Shown here piece by piece: positions 27,667 through 35,654 of a stretch of DNA of 64,000 nt (the stretch's first letter is position 1; the number at the start of each line of letters is the position of its first letter). The stretch comes from DATFVA01 sp963764235. GTDB taxonomy: Bacteria > Bacteroidota > Ignavibacteria > Ignavibacteriales > Ignavibacteriaceae. The stretch lies in contig CAVXRO010000014.1 in NCBI GenBank assembly GCA_963764235.1, positions 496,001 through 560,000 of the forward strand. The letters run 5' to 3'. The notes beneath the pieces were generated by a model, which was not told where the DNA came from, did no database searches, and saw only the letters and a list, made by a program, of their open reading frames with translations. The translations under genes were made by a program, and so were the position numbers.

Positions 27667-28676
27667 TGCCGTCCCAGATAAACATTATTAAAATCATTCA
27701 ATTCTTTCACAGGGTCCCATTTATAATTAAAAGTCCAACCGGCATTGATGGAACCGGGGTCGGGATTACCGGCTGCGACGTTAAAATTATCCATGCACCA
27801 GGCAAAATCCCTGCAATCCCCATAACAGTTGTAAAAGTATATCCGGTCTTCACCCCATTGCAGAATTCGGGGAGGCTTTGAGGGAGCGAAAAATATTTTC
27901 TTATCTGACATATTGCCTGAGAAGGAACATCCAATCAAATAAAATTGAGCGTCCCGGTGAAATCTCCCAAGCGGAAATCCCTCAACTCCATCAAACCTGC
28001 AGTTGAGAAGGACAAACTTCTGATCTTTATTATGACTTCCGTCATGCCATATTGAGGCCGTGAGATTGTTGCCGAAAAATCTGCTGTTCTCTATAAAACA
28101 ATAGCCTCTTGGACAAACATAATCGACCCAGCCCTCAAAGTAGCAGTTACTGTGATAATACATTCCGTCATCTGTGTTCCACAAGCTGAGCGCATCTCCC
28201 CCGTCTGAGATAATACGACAGTTGTCGATAATTATTCGTGTAACACCGAGGTCACCTCTTATCGTAAAAGCGTGATCATGATCTCCGTAAAGAGAGCCGT
28301 AATTGTTGTATATAGTCATCGAACTGAACAGAATGTCCTTTACGCTGTCCTTTATATTTACTACCGCGGATCCGTAATCGTCAGGATGGTTTTCTCTCCA
28401 GTTTCTTCTCAGTTCGGCAAAGACTATCCTCGTTTTTACCGGGTCTTCGCCAACCAGGGCGATATTGCTTTTCTCGATGAATAATTTTTCCGGGTAATAA
28501 CCGTTCTTAATGAAGATGATAAATCTGCCGTGGTGTTCGGCGGGTACAGCATCTAATGCTGATTGTATAGATACAAAATCACCGCTTCCGTCAGCAGCAA
28601 CATATTTTGTATTTTGTGAAAAGTCTTCGGTTTGAAATAAGAACAGGACCAGAATAATAAGATGAAATTTACTCAT
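27663..28676 (-). CDS. Pectinesterase-like protein (divergent CE8 family)
   Basis: Pectinesterases remove methyl groups from galacturonan. The 337-residue protein has a signal peptide (about 1-20) and the right-handed beta-helix start YVAADGSGDFVSIQSALDAV, GYYPEKLFIEKSNIALVGE, then WVDYVCPRG in the place of the DFIFG motif (its Asp is kept). The canonical QDTLY region is not recognisable (NTDDGMYYHSN instead), and LGRPW appears only as GRFHRD. Catalysis may therefore differ from classical pectin methylesterases; another ester or a binding role is possible. Exported; first of the short-gap block leading into the TRAP genes and followed by a 4-nt overlap. Confidence 0.78.
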   Translation of the reverse strand: MSKFHLIILVLFLFQTEDFSQNTKYVAADGSGDFVSIQSALDAVPAEHHGRFIIFIKNGYYPEKLFIEKSNIALVGEDPVKTRIVFAELRRNWRENHPDDYGSAVVNIKDSVKDILFSSMTIYNNYGSLYGDHDHAFTIRGDLGVTRIIIDNCRIISDGGDALSLWNTDDGMYYHSNCYFEGWVDYVCPRGYCFIENSRFFGNNLTASIWHDGSHNKDQKFVLLNCRFDGVEGFPLGRFHRDAQFYLIGCSFSGNMSDKKIFFAPSKPPRILQWGEDRIYFYNCYGDCRDFAWCMDNFNVAAGNPDPGSINAGWTFNYKWDPVKELNDFNNVYLGRQ

Positions 28677-28711
28677 TAAAACTAAATCAGGGTTAAGAAA
28701 CTGGTTGATGA

Positions 28712-29752
28712 TCAGGCTAACTGAGTTAAAGAAATGCCGTTTCCATTTGAAACTAACCTGGTTTTTAACTCAATATTTTTTTGAATATCCCGGGCAGGAT
28801 TATCGATCAGATCTATCATAAGTTTTACTGCTTCCCTCCCAAGTTCTTCAGTGGGCTGGTCAACAAAACTGAAAATTGAGGGAAGAGTTCTCTTATAAGT
28901 ATTATTTCCAAAACAGGTTACCTTAACATCCTGTGGAATATTTACACCCATTTCAATCGCTGCTTCATACATGCCCAAAGCAACAGGATAGGTCACGGCA
29001 AGTATCGCCTCCGGTAAAGGGCCCTTCTTAAACATTTTCATAAAGCCCTTATACCCGTCCTCTTCACCGAATCCGCCTTCAACTACCCAGTTATCGTTCA
29101 CAGTGAGATTGTGTTTATTCATCGCATCAATAAAGCCCTGTTTTCTCATTTGGCCGATATTGATATATGAATAACCGCCTATATGTCCAATGTTCTGAAT
29201 TCCTGAACGAATGAAATCTTCAACTGCATTGAATGCCCCTCCCCTGTCATCTACTGTTATGCTGGCAGTCTTTTTTAAGTTTGGGATCCTATCGATAAAT
29301 ACCATTGGAACGTTTAACTGTTGCGCACGTTTAAATATGGCTGTATCCCTGGTTTCCTGGGTAATAGAAATTATTAATCCATCTACCCTCATCGAAAGAA
29401 GTGATAGTATGTGCTTCCGTTCCCGTTCAACCGATTCTCCGGAAACGGTAATTATTGTCTCGTAATTATTTTGAAATGCAGTATCATAAATTGACTCAAT
29501 CACGGCTCCAAAAAATAAATGGGCAATTTTGGGAACTACCAGACCAATGATATTTGACTTCCTTGATGAAAGGTTCTTGGCCATATAGTTCGGTATATAC
29601 CCTAATTTCTCGGCTAACTCTTTCACTCTCATTCTGGTGGCGGGTGAAATATCGGGATGGTTTCTCAGTGCCTTTGAAACTGTTACTTTAGAAACTCCCA
29701 ATTCTTTTGCAAGATCATCGAGTTTTATTGGTTTTAATCTTTTTCCGGTCAT
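28712..29752 (-). CDS. LacI-family transcriptional regulator
   Basis: The 346-residue protein starts with a LacI HTH: KLDDLAKELGVSKVTVSKAL (about 8-27), DISPATRMRV and GYIPNYMAKNLS hinge region. The sugar-binding half has SNIIGLVVPKIAHLFF, FIDRIPNL and a periplasmic-binding-protein-like fold to the end. It is embedded in the pectin locus between the GH28-GH105 gene and the pectinesterase-like gene, so it most likely represses the locus until a uronate-derived inducer binds. A candidate operator with AAACGTTT core sits at the promoter end of the cluster near 40210. The inducer is unknown. Confidence 0.92.
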   Translation of the reverse strand: MTGKRLKPIKLDDLAKELGVSKVTVSKALRNHPDISPATRMRVKELAEKLGYIPNYMAKNLSSRKSNIIGLVVPKIAHLFFGAVIESIYDTAFQNNYETIITVSGESVERERKHILSLLSMRVDGLIISITQETRDTAIFKRAQQLNVPMVFIDRIPNLKKTASITVDDRGGAFNAVEDFIRSGIQNIGHIGGYSYINIGQMRKQGFIDAMNKHNLTVNDNWVVEGGFGEEDGYKGFMKMFKKGPLPEAILAVTYPVALGMYEAAIEMGVNIPQDVKVTCFGNNTYKRTLPSIFSFVDQPTEELGREAVKLMIDLIDNPARDIQKNIELKTRLVSNGNGISLTQLA

Positions 29753-29801
29753 ACCCGTCCTAAATAATAAAATACTGTTTTACAAAATTACCAAATATGG
29801 A

Positions 29802-32342
29802 TTAATTGATTTTCATCATTTCAATCGATGCGAACATCAATGCACCGTATCCTTTGAAATCATTAATCCGTATAGGCTCACTAATATAGTAACTGAAACT
29901 CCCGTCACGATAAGGATCTCCACCCAGGCCCCCGACAGACACCGTATTATGTAAAAATAAACGTCCATCTTCATCCTGTTTGACATAATTTTCAAGAACT
30001 GAATGATATGATTCCTCAGCTATGTTCAGGTAATCTTTGGTAAGATAACCTTTCCGGACACCTTTTAAATAACTATAAATGAACATTAATGAAGATGAGG
30101 TTTCGATATAGTTGCCTCCCCTGTTTCCCTGGTCCAGTACCTGGTACCATAATTTCGTTTCAGGATCACGAACTTTAAGCAAGGCTGCAGAAAGATCTTG
30201 AATCATCTGAATAATGGAATCTCTTTGAGAGTTATTTTCAGGAAAGTAATCTAAAACATCAACCATCGCCATTATGAGCCAACCATTTGATCGGCCCCAA
30301 AAACTCGGAGATCTTCCTGTAGCCGGATCTGCCCACTTTTGTTTTCGGCTTTCATCCCAGCCATGAAAATATAGGCCGGTCTCCGGATCCTTTAAATGTT
30401 TTTTGACAAGTGAGAATTGGTCCGCGATCTCTTTAAATAGTTCAGGTCTGTGAAATAGTTCTGCATATTCAGATACAAATGGTTCAGCCATAAATAAACC
30501 GTCCAGCCACATCTGGTACGGGTAACGTTTTTTATGCCAGAATCCGCCTTCGCTGGTAACCGGTTGTCCTTCTATTTGTTTAAGAAGTAAATCGGCCGCT
30601 TTACGATATTTTTCCTGCTTCGTTTTTTCAAATAGGTTAAGAAGAACTCTCCCGGGAGCTATGTTATCCAGATTGTAGTCTGTCAATTTATATGTCTTGA
30701 TATTTCCATCATTATCAATATAATAATCTACATTTTTCTTCATATAATCCAGGTATTCTGTCTCACCTGATTCTTTCCACATTCTGTAAAAAGCCTCTGC
30801 GATTAATCCCTGCTCATAGTTCCACCGGTAGCTCTTGGCCTCATTTTTATATGCTATTGTGTCGGGATGAAGCTTAATGAAGCTATTAAAAATCCTCCTG
30901 GCGTCAATGGCGGAAGGATCAATGCATCCTGTTTTTTTATCTGAACAGCAATTCCATTCTGAATCATTAATGAATACCATGTTTGTTTCCAGCCCTGCAG
31001 CGCCCTCAATTATATTTTGATCCGAAACATTTCTGAAGTTGCAGTTATCAAGATGAATATTTTCAGCGGGAGAATTTTCAAATGCTCTTATCCACACGGC
31101 ATATTTGCTTTTATCCGACTTAATATTACTGAGGAATATATTCCTCACTTTTGGAATGAATGAACCTTTGTCAGCTTCTTCGTAATAATAGTTGATTTTT
31201 AGTACTGCCTCTTTTACTTCTCCCACTTTAATGTTTTTAACATATAGGTTTTCAATAGTGCCGCCACGGACGGCATTCGTTTTTATTCGTATTGCTCTAT
31301 CCAAATCCGGACTGCTCATTACACAATTCTCGGCGTATATATTTTTTATACCTCCCGATGTTTCGCTTCCGATGACGATACCGCCATGCCCGTCTTTCAT
31401 TTTACAGTTTCTGATAATTATATTTTCTGATGGGACATTAACCCTCCGGCCGTCATTGTTCCTGCCTGACTTTATTGCTATGCAATCATCGCCGGTATTA
31501 AAATTACAGCTGTCGATTAGAACATTAAATGAGCTTTCAGGATCGCATCCGTCGTTATTGGGACCTGCTCCTTCAATATTCACATTTATGAAAGAAACAT
31601 TTTTACTCAGTACCGGGTGGAGAAACCACATTGGTGAATTAATGAAAGTCACACCTTCAACGAGCACATTTTCGCAGTTATTTATTTGAAAAAAATCGGG
31701 ACGAAGGAAATGCCCTTCACCGAAAATTCTTTCAGATACAGGCACATTATTCTCAGCCATTTCAAATAGTTTTTCCCTGTCGTAATTCTGGTCGGGCATC
31801 CCTGCCTGCCACTCGAATTCTTTTTTACCCTTCCAGCTCCACCAGTTTGAATTACTTCCTTGTCCATCAAGTACACCCTTCCCCGTCACAGCAATATTTT
31901 TTTGCCCGTATGCATATACTAATGGAGAGTAGTTCATGCATTCAACGCCTTCGAAGCGCGTTAAAACCACCGGTAGATACTGTCGGGGATTTGTCGAAAA
32001 TTTAATAACTGAGTTTTCAGTAAGGTGAAGATTAATATTTGATTTCAGGTGAATCGCGCCCGTAAGATATATTCCTTCGGGAACAAGAACTGTCCCTCCT
32101 CCGTTTTCTGCACAACTATCTATTGCTTTTTTAAAGGCCTCCGTGCAGTCAGTTTTTCCATCGCCTTTAGCTCCGAAATCTAGAATGCTAAGTTGAAATA
32201 AAGGAAATACAGGGCGTGTTATACTTTTAAGAATAACCGAAAGAGCCTTCCAGGCACTGTCTGCGTTAATAAGGGATTGTGGAAGAACGTTTCCCTTAAA
32301 AACGAAGAATAACAGAAATAATATTTTGATGTATTTTATCAT
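29802..32342 (-). CDS. GH28 polygalacturonase fused to GH105 unsaturated glucuronyl/galacturonyl hydrolase
   Basis: One 846-residue exported protein (signal peptide about 1-22) joins two pectin enzymes. Residues about 50-470 are a GH28 beta-helix with NND near 262-264, TGDD (283-286), GHGG (318-321) and RIK (352-354), the catalytic set. Residues about 495-846 are a GH105 (alpha/alpha)6 barrel: WNYEQGLIAEAFYRMW, MWLDGLFMAEPF with a likely catalytic Asp, SFWGRSNGWLIMAMVDVL, GNYIETSSSLMFIYSYL and GLGGDPYRDGSFSYYISEP. The GH28 half would release galacturonate from chains; the GH105 half would remove the unsaturated uronate left by lyases. No T9SS tail, so periplasmic action is likely. The PL9 gene is directly upstream (5-nt gap). 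Confidence 0.9.
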   Translation of the reverse strand: MIKYIKILFLLFFVFKGNVLPQSLINADSAWKALSVILKSITRPVFPLFQLSILDFGAKGDGKTDCTEAFKKAIDSCAENGGGTVLVPEGIYLTGAIHLKSNINLHLTENSVIKFSTNPRQYLPVVLTRFEGVECMNYSPLVYAYGQKNIAVTGKGVLDGQGSNSNWWSWKGKKEFEWQAGMPDQNYDREKLFEMAENNVPVSERIFGEGHFLRPDFFQINNCENVLVEGVTFINSPMWFLHPVLSKNVSFINVNIEGAGPNNDGCDPESSFNVLIDSCNFNTGDDCIAIKSGRNNDGRRVNVPSENIIIRNCKMKDGHGGIVIGSETSGGIKNIYAENCVMSSPDLDRAIRIKTNAVRGGTIENLYVKNIKVGEVKEAVLKINYYYEEADKGSFIPKVRNIFLSNIKSDKSKYAVWIRAFENSPAENIHLDNCNFRNVSDQNIIEGAAGLETNMVFINDSEWNCCSDKKTGCIDPSAIDARRIFNSFIKLHPDTIAYKNEAKSYRWNYEQGLIAEAFYRMWKESGETEYLDYMKKNVDYYIDNDGNIKTYKLTDYNLDNIAPGRVLLNLFEKTKQEKYRKAADLLLKQIEGQPVTSEGGFWHKKRYPYQMWLDGLFMAEPFVSEYAELFHRPELFKEIADQFSLVKKHLKDPETGLYFHGWDESRKQKWADPATGRSPSFWGRSNGWLIMAMVDVLDYFPENNSQRDSIIQMIQDLSAALLKVRDPETKLWYQVLDQGNRGGNYIETSSSLMFIYSYLKGVRKGYLTKDYLNIAEESYHSVLENYVKQDEDGRLFLHNTVSVGGLGGDPYRDGSFSYYISEPIRINDFKGYGALMFASIEMMKIN

Positions 32343-32347
32343 TAAAA

Positions 32348-33850
32348 TTACCTGAGCAATATAACTTTAATGGTTTTTACATTCTCATTCCAATTAAGAC
32401 GTATAAAATAAACTCCACTTGCCAGTGGAGTACCGTTTTCAGATTCCGCATTCCAGTAGTACTCATATTTTCCTGCTTGCTGAAAATCGTTTATAAGCAC
32501 ATCTGATCTTTCACCGATCATATTATAAATTTCTAGTTTTAAGTTTCCGCCAGCAGGAATTATGTAGCTCAAATGGGTAGACGGATTAAACGGGTTTGGG
32601 TAATTCTGATTCAAAACGAACCCATTCACAGGTTTTATATCCTCCACTTCGTTAGGAATCCCGTCAGTTTCAAAAGCTCCCAGATCAGGCGCAGACTCAT
32701 TATATGGTAAACCCACATATACACCGGTATCAATAAGTGAACTTCCCGAAGCTAATCTTAATAAATCGGTTTCGGGCAATTCACCGCTTGAATCTCGCGT
32801 TACGAGGGCTAGCGTTGAATCAAGACTTTTAAAATCTGAAGTGCCAACACTAAATCCCTGCCAGCTGTTGGCCTCCTGAATTGAACCGGAGATAATTGAG
32901 TTTTGGCCATCAAATGAAATGTTGTTTTTCAGAATATGTGTTCCTGAAGTTGGAGCTGTGGGGAATGAAAAATTTTTGGATCCGTTTCCCCATGCAGTGT
33001 TATTATAGACGGTTATCCCTGCAGTATTGTTATTCTGATCGAATCCTTTACTTACATTATCGAAAGCTACTGAACGTATAATTTTATGGGGATCGGCATA
33101 ATAGTTCCCCCCAAGTTTAAATCCATTACCATCTCCTGAGAAATCCGGTATTCCCCAGATATTGTATCCATTCCTGAATGCCCAGCATTTATCAATTAAT
33201 ACTGTGTCTGCTGCTTCATACATATCATAACCATCATCGGAGTTGTTCCACGAACGGCAGCCTCTAAAAACATTTCCAGGTCCAATCCCAAGCTTTGCGG
33301 CAAAACCGTCTGCATTTTCACCAAAAGTTAACGGATCATGGTTTAAATATGAATCGCAGTTTAGTATCGTATTATAACTTCCTCCCCCGCTTATCTGCAG
33401 ACCGGAATCGTTACAGTTAATAATAGTACAATCTTCAACCGTATTGTAACCGCTTGTTATATAGATTCCGTTATCTTTAGCATTAATTATTACCAATCCT
33501 TTCAGGTACCAGTAATCAGCTGAGATATACAGACCTCTGGAGGATGTGGAAACCGGTTGTGCTGAAAAATTTATAACCGGTACTTCATCCATGTATGCCC
33601 AAATCTTAATAGAATGGTCCTCGATCCCGCTCTTATTTAACCTGATCGTAGTTGAATCGTAGAATACTCCGCCTCTAAGATAAATAAGTGAGTCGGGTTC
33701 GGAAACTGATATGGCTTTGGTCAATGTTTTAAAAGGCAGATCAATTGTTCCAGGATTATTATCATCACCATCCGTGGCAACAAATATCTGAGCGTTGGAA
33801 ATCCGAATGAATAAAAGGATCAGAAAAAAAATGATATATAATTTTTTCAT
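32348..33850 (-). CDS. PL9-family pectate lyase with T9SS sorting domain
   Basis: This secreted 500-residue protein cuts polygalacturonate by beta-elimination using Ca2+. Counting from the ATG at 33848-33850, ligand Asp residues D181, D205, D206 and D209 and the catalytic base K245 keep exactly the spacing of D209/D233/D234/D237 and K273 in Pel9A: ENADGFAAKL, NNSDDGYDMYEA and GDGNGFKLGGN. A signal peptide (1-20) precedes a beta-helix start ATDGDDNNPGT. The C-terminus is a type A T9SS domain with NQNYPNPFNPSTHLSY and GVYFIRLNW. A TTG five codons upstream is a weaker start. It lies between the T9SS beta-helix gene, separated by a terminator, and the GH28-GH105 gene. Confidence 0.9.
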   Translation of the reverse strand: MKKLYIIFFLILLFIRISNAQIFVATDGDDNNPGTIDLPFKTLTKAISVSEPDSLIYLRGGVFYDSTTIRLNKSGIEDHSIKIWAYMDEVPVINFSAQPVSTSSRGLYISADYWYLKGLVIINAKDNGIYITSGYNTVEDCTIINCNDSGLQISGGGSYNTILNCDSYLNHDPLTFGENADGFAAKLGIGPGNVFRGCRSWNNSDDGYDMYEAADTVLIDKCWAFRNGYNIWGIPDFSGDGNGFKLGGNYYADPHKIIRSVAFDNVSKGFDQNNNTAGITVYNNTAWGNGSKNFSFPTAPTSGTHILKNNISFDGQNSIISGSIQEANSWQGFSVGTSDFKSLDSTLALVTRDSSGELPETDLLRLASGSSLIDTGVYVGLPYNESAPDLGAFETDGIPNEVEDIKPVNGFVLNQNYPNPFNPSTHLSYIIPAGGNLKLEIYNMIGERSDVLINDFQQAGKYEYYWNAESENGTPLASGVYFIRLNWNENVKTIKVILLR

Positions 33851-33863
33851 TAACTTTTCCGGC

Positions 33864-33904
33864 AAAAAAATAAGTGCACCCGCCTAACACGGTCCGGGTG
33901 CACT
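33864..33904 (-). terminator. Rho-independent terminator inside the pectin locus
   Basis: The arms AGTGCACCCG (33873-33882) and CGGGTGCACT (33895-33904) pair perfectly over 10 bp. On the minus strand the hairpin is followed by TTATTTTTTT. It lies just after the T9SS beta-helix gene (ends 33929) and before PL9, so the locus is at least two transcription units or has attenuated read-through. Confidence 0.88.
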
Positions 33905-33928
33905 CAGGAGAGCGTTATATGAGGAAAA

Positions 33929-35593
33929 TTATTTCAATAACATCATCTTCTTAACATTGGAGTAGCTTCCCGCTTCCAGCTTATAGAAATATACTCCTGA
34001 AGCCAGTTTGGAAGCATTGAAAGTTGCCTGATGAGTGCCGGGGGGTAATTCTTCATTAACCAGGGTTTCGATTTTTTGTCCCAATACGTTATAGATACTT
34101 AGAGTTGTTAATCCGGATTTATCCAGTTTGAACCTGATCGTTGTTGCAGGGTTGAACGGGTTAGGATAGTTTTGCAGCAACTCAAAGGTTGCAGGAACAT
34201 TATCGATCTGCTCGACAGCCAGGAATTGAGGGAACCAGTTGAGATCACCGACAGGATAACCTTCTGTGCTTCCGGTATACGCAGGCAGTGATGTGGAATA
34301 TGTACAGTCGAGGGTGTCCTGGAAATACGTATAGGTCCTTCTATCCATATCTACATCTTCAGTGAAATTTCCGGTTTGTTTTGTCTTGCCTGCTCCACCA
34401 AGAGCCATGGGGGTTCGGTACCAGTCCATTAGTTTTGTCATCAGGTAAGGTGTATTGGTAAGAACAATATTATCGTCCTTGATAAATGCATTAACCGAAT
34501 CGACTCCAAGTTTACTATTGATATAGTAAGTTAATGCCGGTCCCTCGGGAAGAGAACTGTATAATGCCGGGAATGGGGGGTTGCCTGATGCCCAGCGGTT
34601 ATAGAAGGCATATCCCGAATCAGAGACTGCATAATAATTATTCGAAATGGTGTAGTTGGTATTAGCTGCATTCCCTGCCGTATCGGTGAACACCCACGTC
34701 ATCCTGTTATTGCCATATGGATCCGTTTCGTTAGTTATGAATTCAAGCTGACGTGTATAATCTGTATCAGCCATTGCAGCGAAAGGATCAAGAAACAGGT
34801 TGTTTGTAATTCTTACATCTGAACCTACCCAGCCTAATGAGAGCATACCATGGTAAGCCATGCTGTTAACAATCGTATTGTGGTCGAAAATAAAGTGATT
34901 TAATTGTGCAGTACTGTTCAAATGCCGCACAACACGATCCTGAACATTAACAAAAGTACAGTTCTTTATTATCAGACTGTCACAGGATCCGTCTCTTAAA
35001 TCGACACCCTTGCCCGCACCAAAATTTGAAGAGCCCTCATAGCCCATATCTGCAAAGACACAGTTTATGAGCTTGATAGTATTAGCAGCTGAATTGGTAC
35101 GAACAAATTGGCCATCTACATTAAGCATAATGCATCCGTCCACAGTAATATTTGTGCCTACAGCAGCTGTTCCTATCATATTATTCATATTACCTTTCTG
35201 AGAAGGATCAGATTCTATATAAGTTTCAATGATAAGGTCTTTGAGCCACACATCGCCGCTGTTTTGTGTGAAATATCCAGGATTTGTTGTGCCGCCGGGA
35301 ACGTTTGCAAAGAAAATTATCGGAAGTCCGCTGCTGCCGTCTTCGGCTTTAATGTTAAGCGGCCATCCGTCGTCATTCCTTATTACTCCGTTGATCAGGT
35401 AGAAACTGTCTCTTCTCAGTACGTAAACAGAATGCAGCCTGTCGCCCGTAACGGTGGTATCTGCATCGATTACGTCATTCAGGTACTGTCCTGTTGAAAA
35501 GAATGGTTCAATAACCAGTTCCTGTGCTGACGTGTAGAAAGGTAGGCATACGAGAAACATAATGAGGAATAGCCCGTAATTGAGTTTTTTCAT
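33929..35593 (-). CDS. Secreted beta-helix protein with T9SS sorting domain, pectin-locus type
   Basis: From the ATG at 35591-35593 (GGAGGT six bases before), the 554-residue protein has a signal peptide (about 1-23, ending YTSAQ), a parallel beta-helix (about 40-400) with repeated Asn/Ile rungs such as NNMIGTAAVGTNITVDGC and SCDSLIIKNCTFVNVQDR, and a type A T9SS domain (NYPNPFNPATTIRFKLDKSG, GVYFYKLEAGSYSN). The helix resembles DUF5123/DUF4957-type proteins of pectin loci but I cannot name catalytic residues. A TTG start four codons earlier is possible. It follows the TonB receptor gene with a 61-nt gap and ends in a terminator. Surface pectin-binding or lyase function is inferred from context only. 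Confidence 0.75.
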   Translation of the reverse strand: MKKLNYGLFLIMFLVCLPFYTSAQELVIEPFFSTGQYLNDVIDADTTVTGDRLHSVYVLRRDSFYLINGVIRNDDGWPLNIKAEDGSSGLPIIFFANVPGGTTNPGYFTQNSGDVWLKDLIIETYIESDPSQKGNMNNMIGTAAVGTNITVDGCIMLNVDGQFVRTNSAANTIKLINCVFADMGYEGSSNFGAGKGVDLRDGSCDSLIIKNCTFVNVQDRVVRHLNSTAQLNHFIFDHNTIVNSMAYHGMLSLGWVGSDVRITNNLFLDPFAAMADTDYTRQLEFITNETDPYGNNRMTWVFTDTAGNAANTNYTISNNYYAVSDSGYAFYNRWASGNPPFPALYSSLPEGPALTYYINSKLGVDSVNAFIKDDNIVLTNTPYLMTKLMDWYRTPMALGGAGKTKQTGNFTEDVDMDRRTYTYFQDTLDCTYSTSLPAYTGSTEGYPVGDLNWFPQFLAVEQIDNVPATFELLQNYPNPFNPATTIRFKLDKSGLTTLSIYNVLGQKIETLVNEELPPGTHQATFNASKLASGVYFYKLEAGSYSNVKKMMLLK

Positions 35594-35654
35594 TGAGACC
35601 TCCAATTGATTGATGAAGTATTATATTTGATTGAGTATGGTTCCGTGAAGAGAA

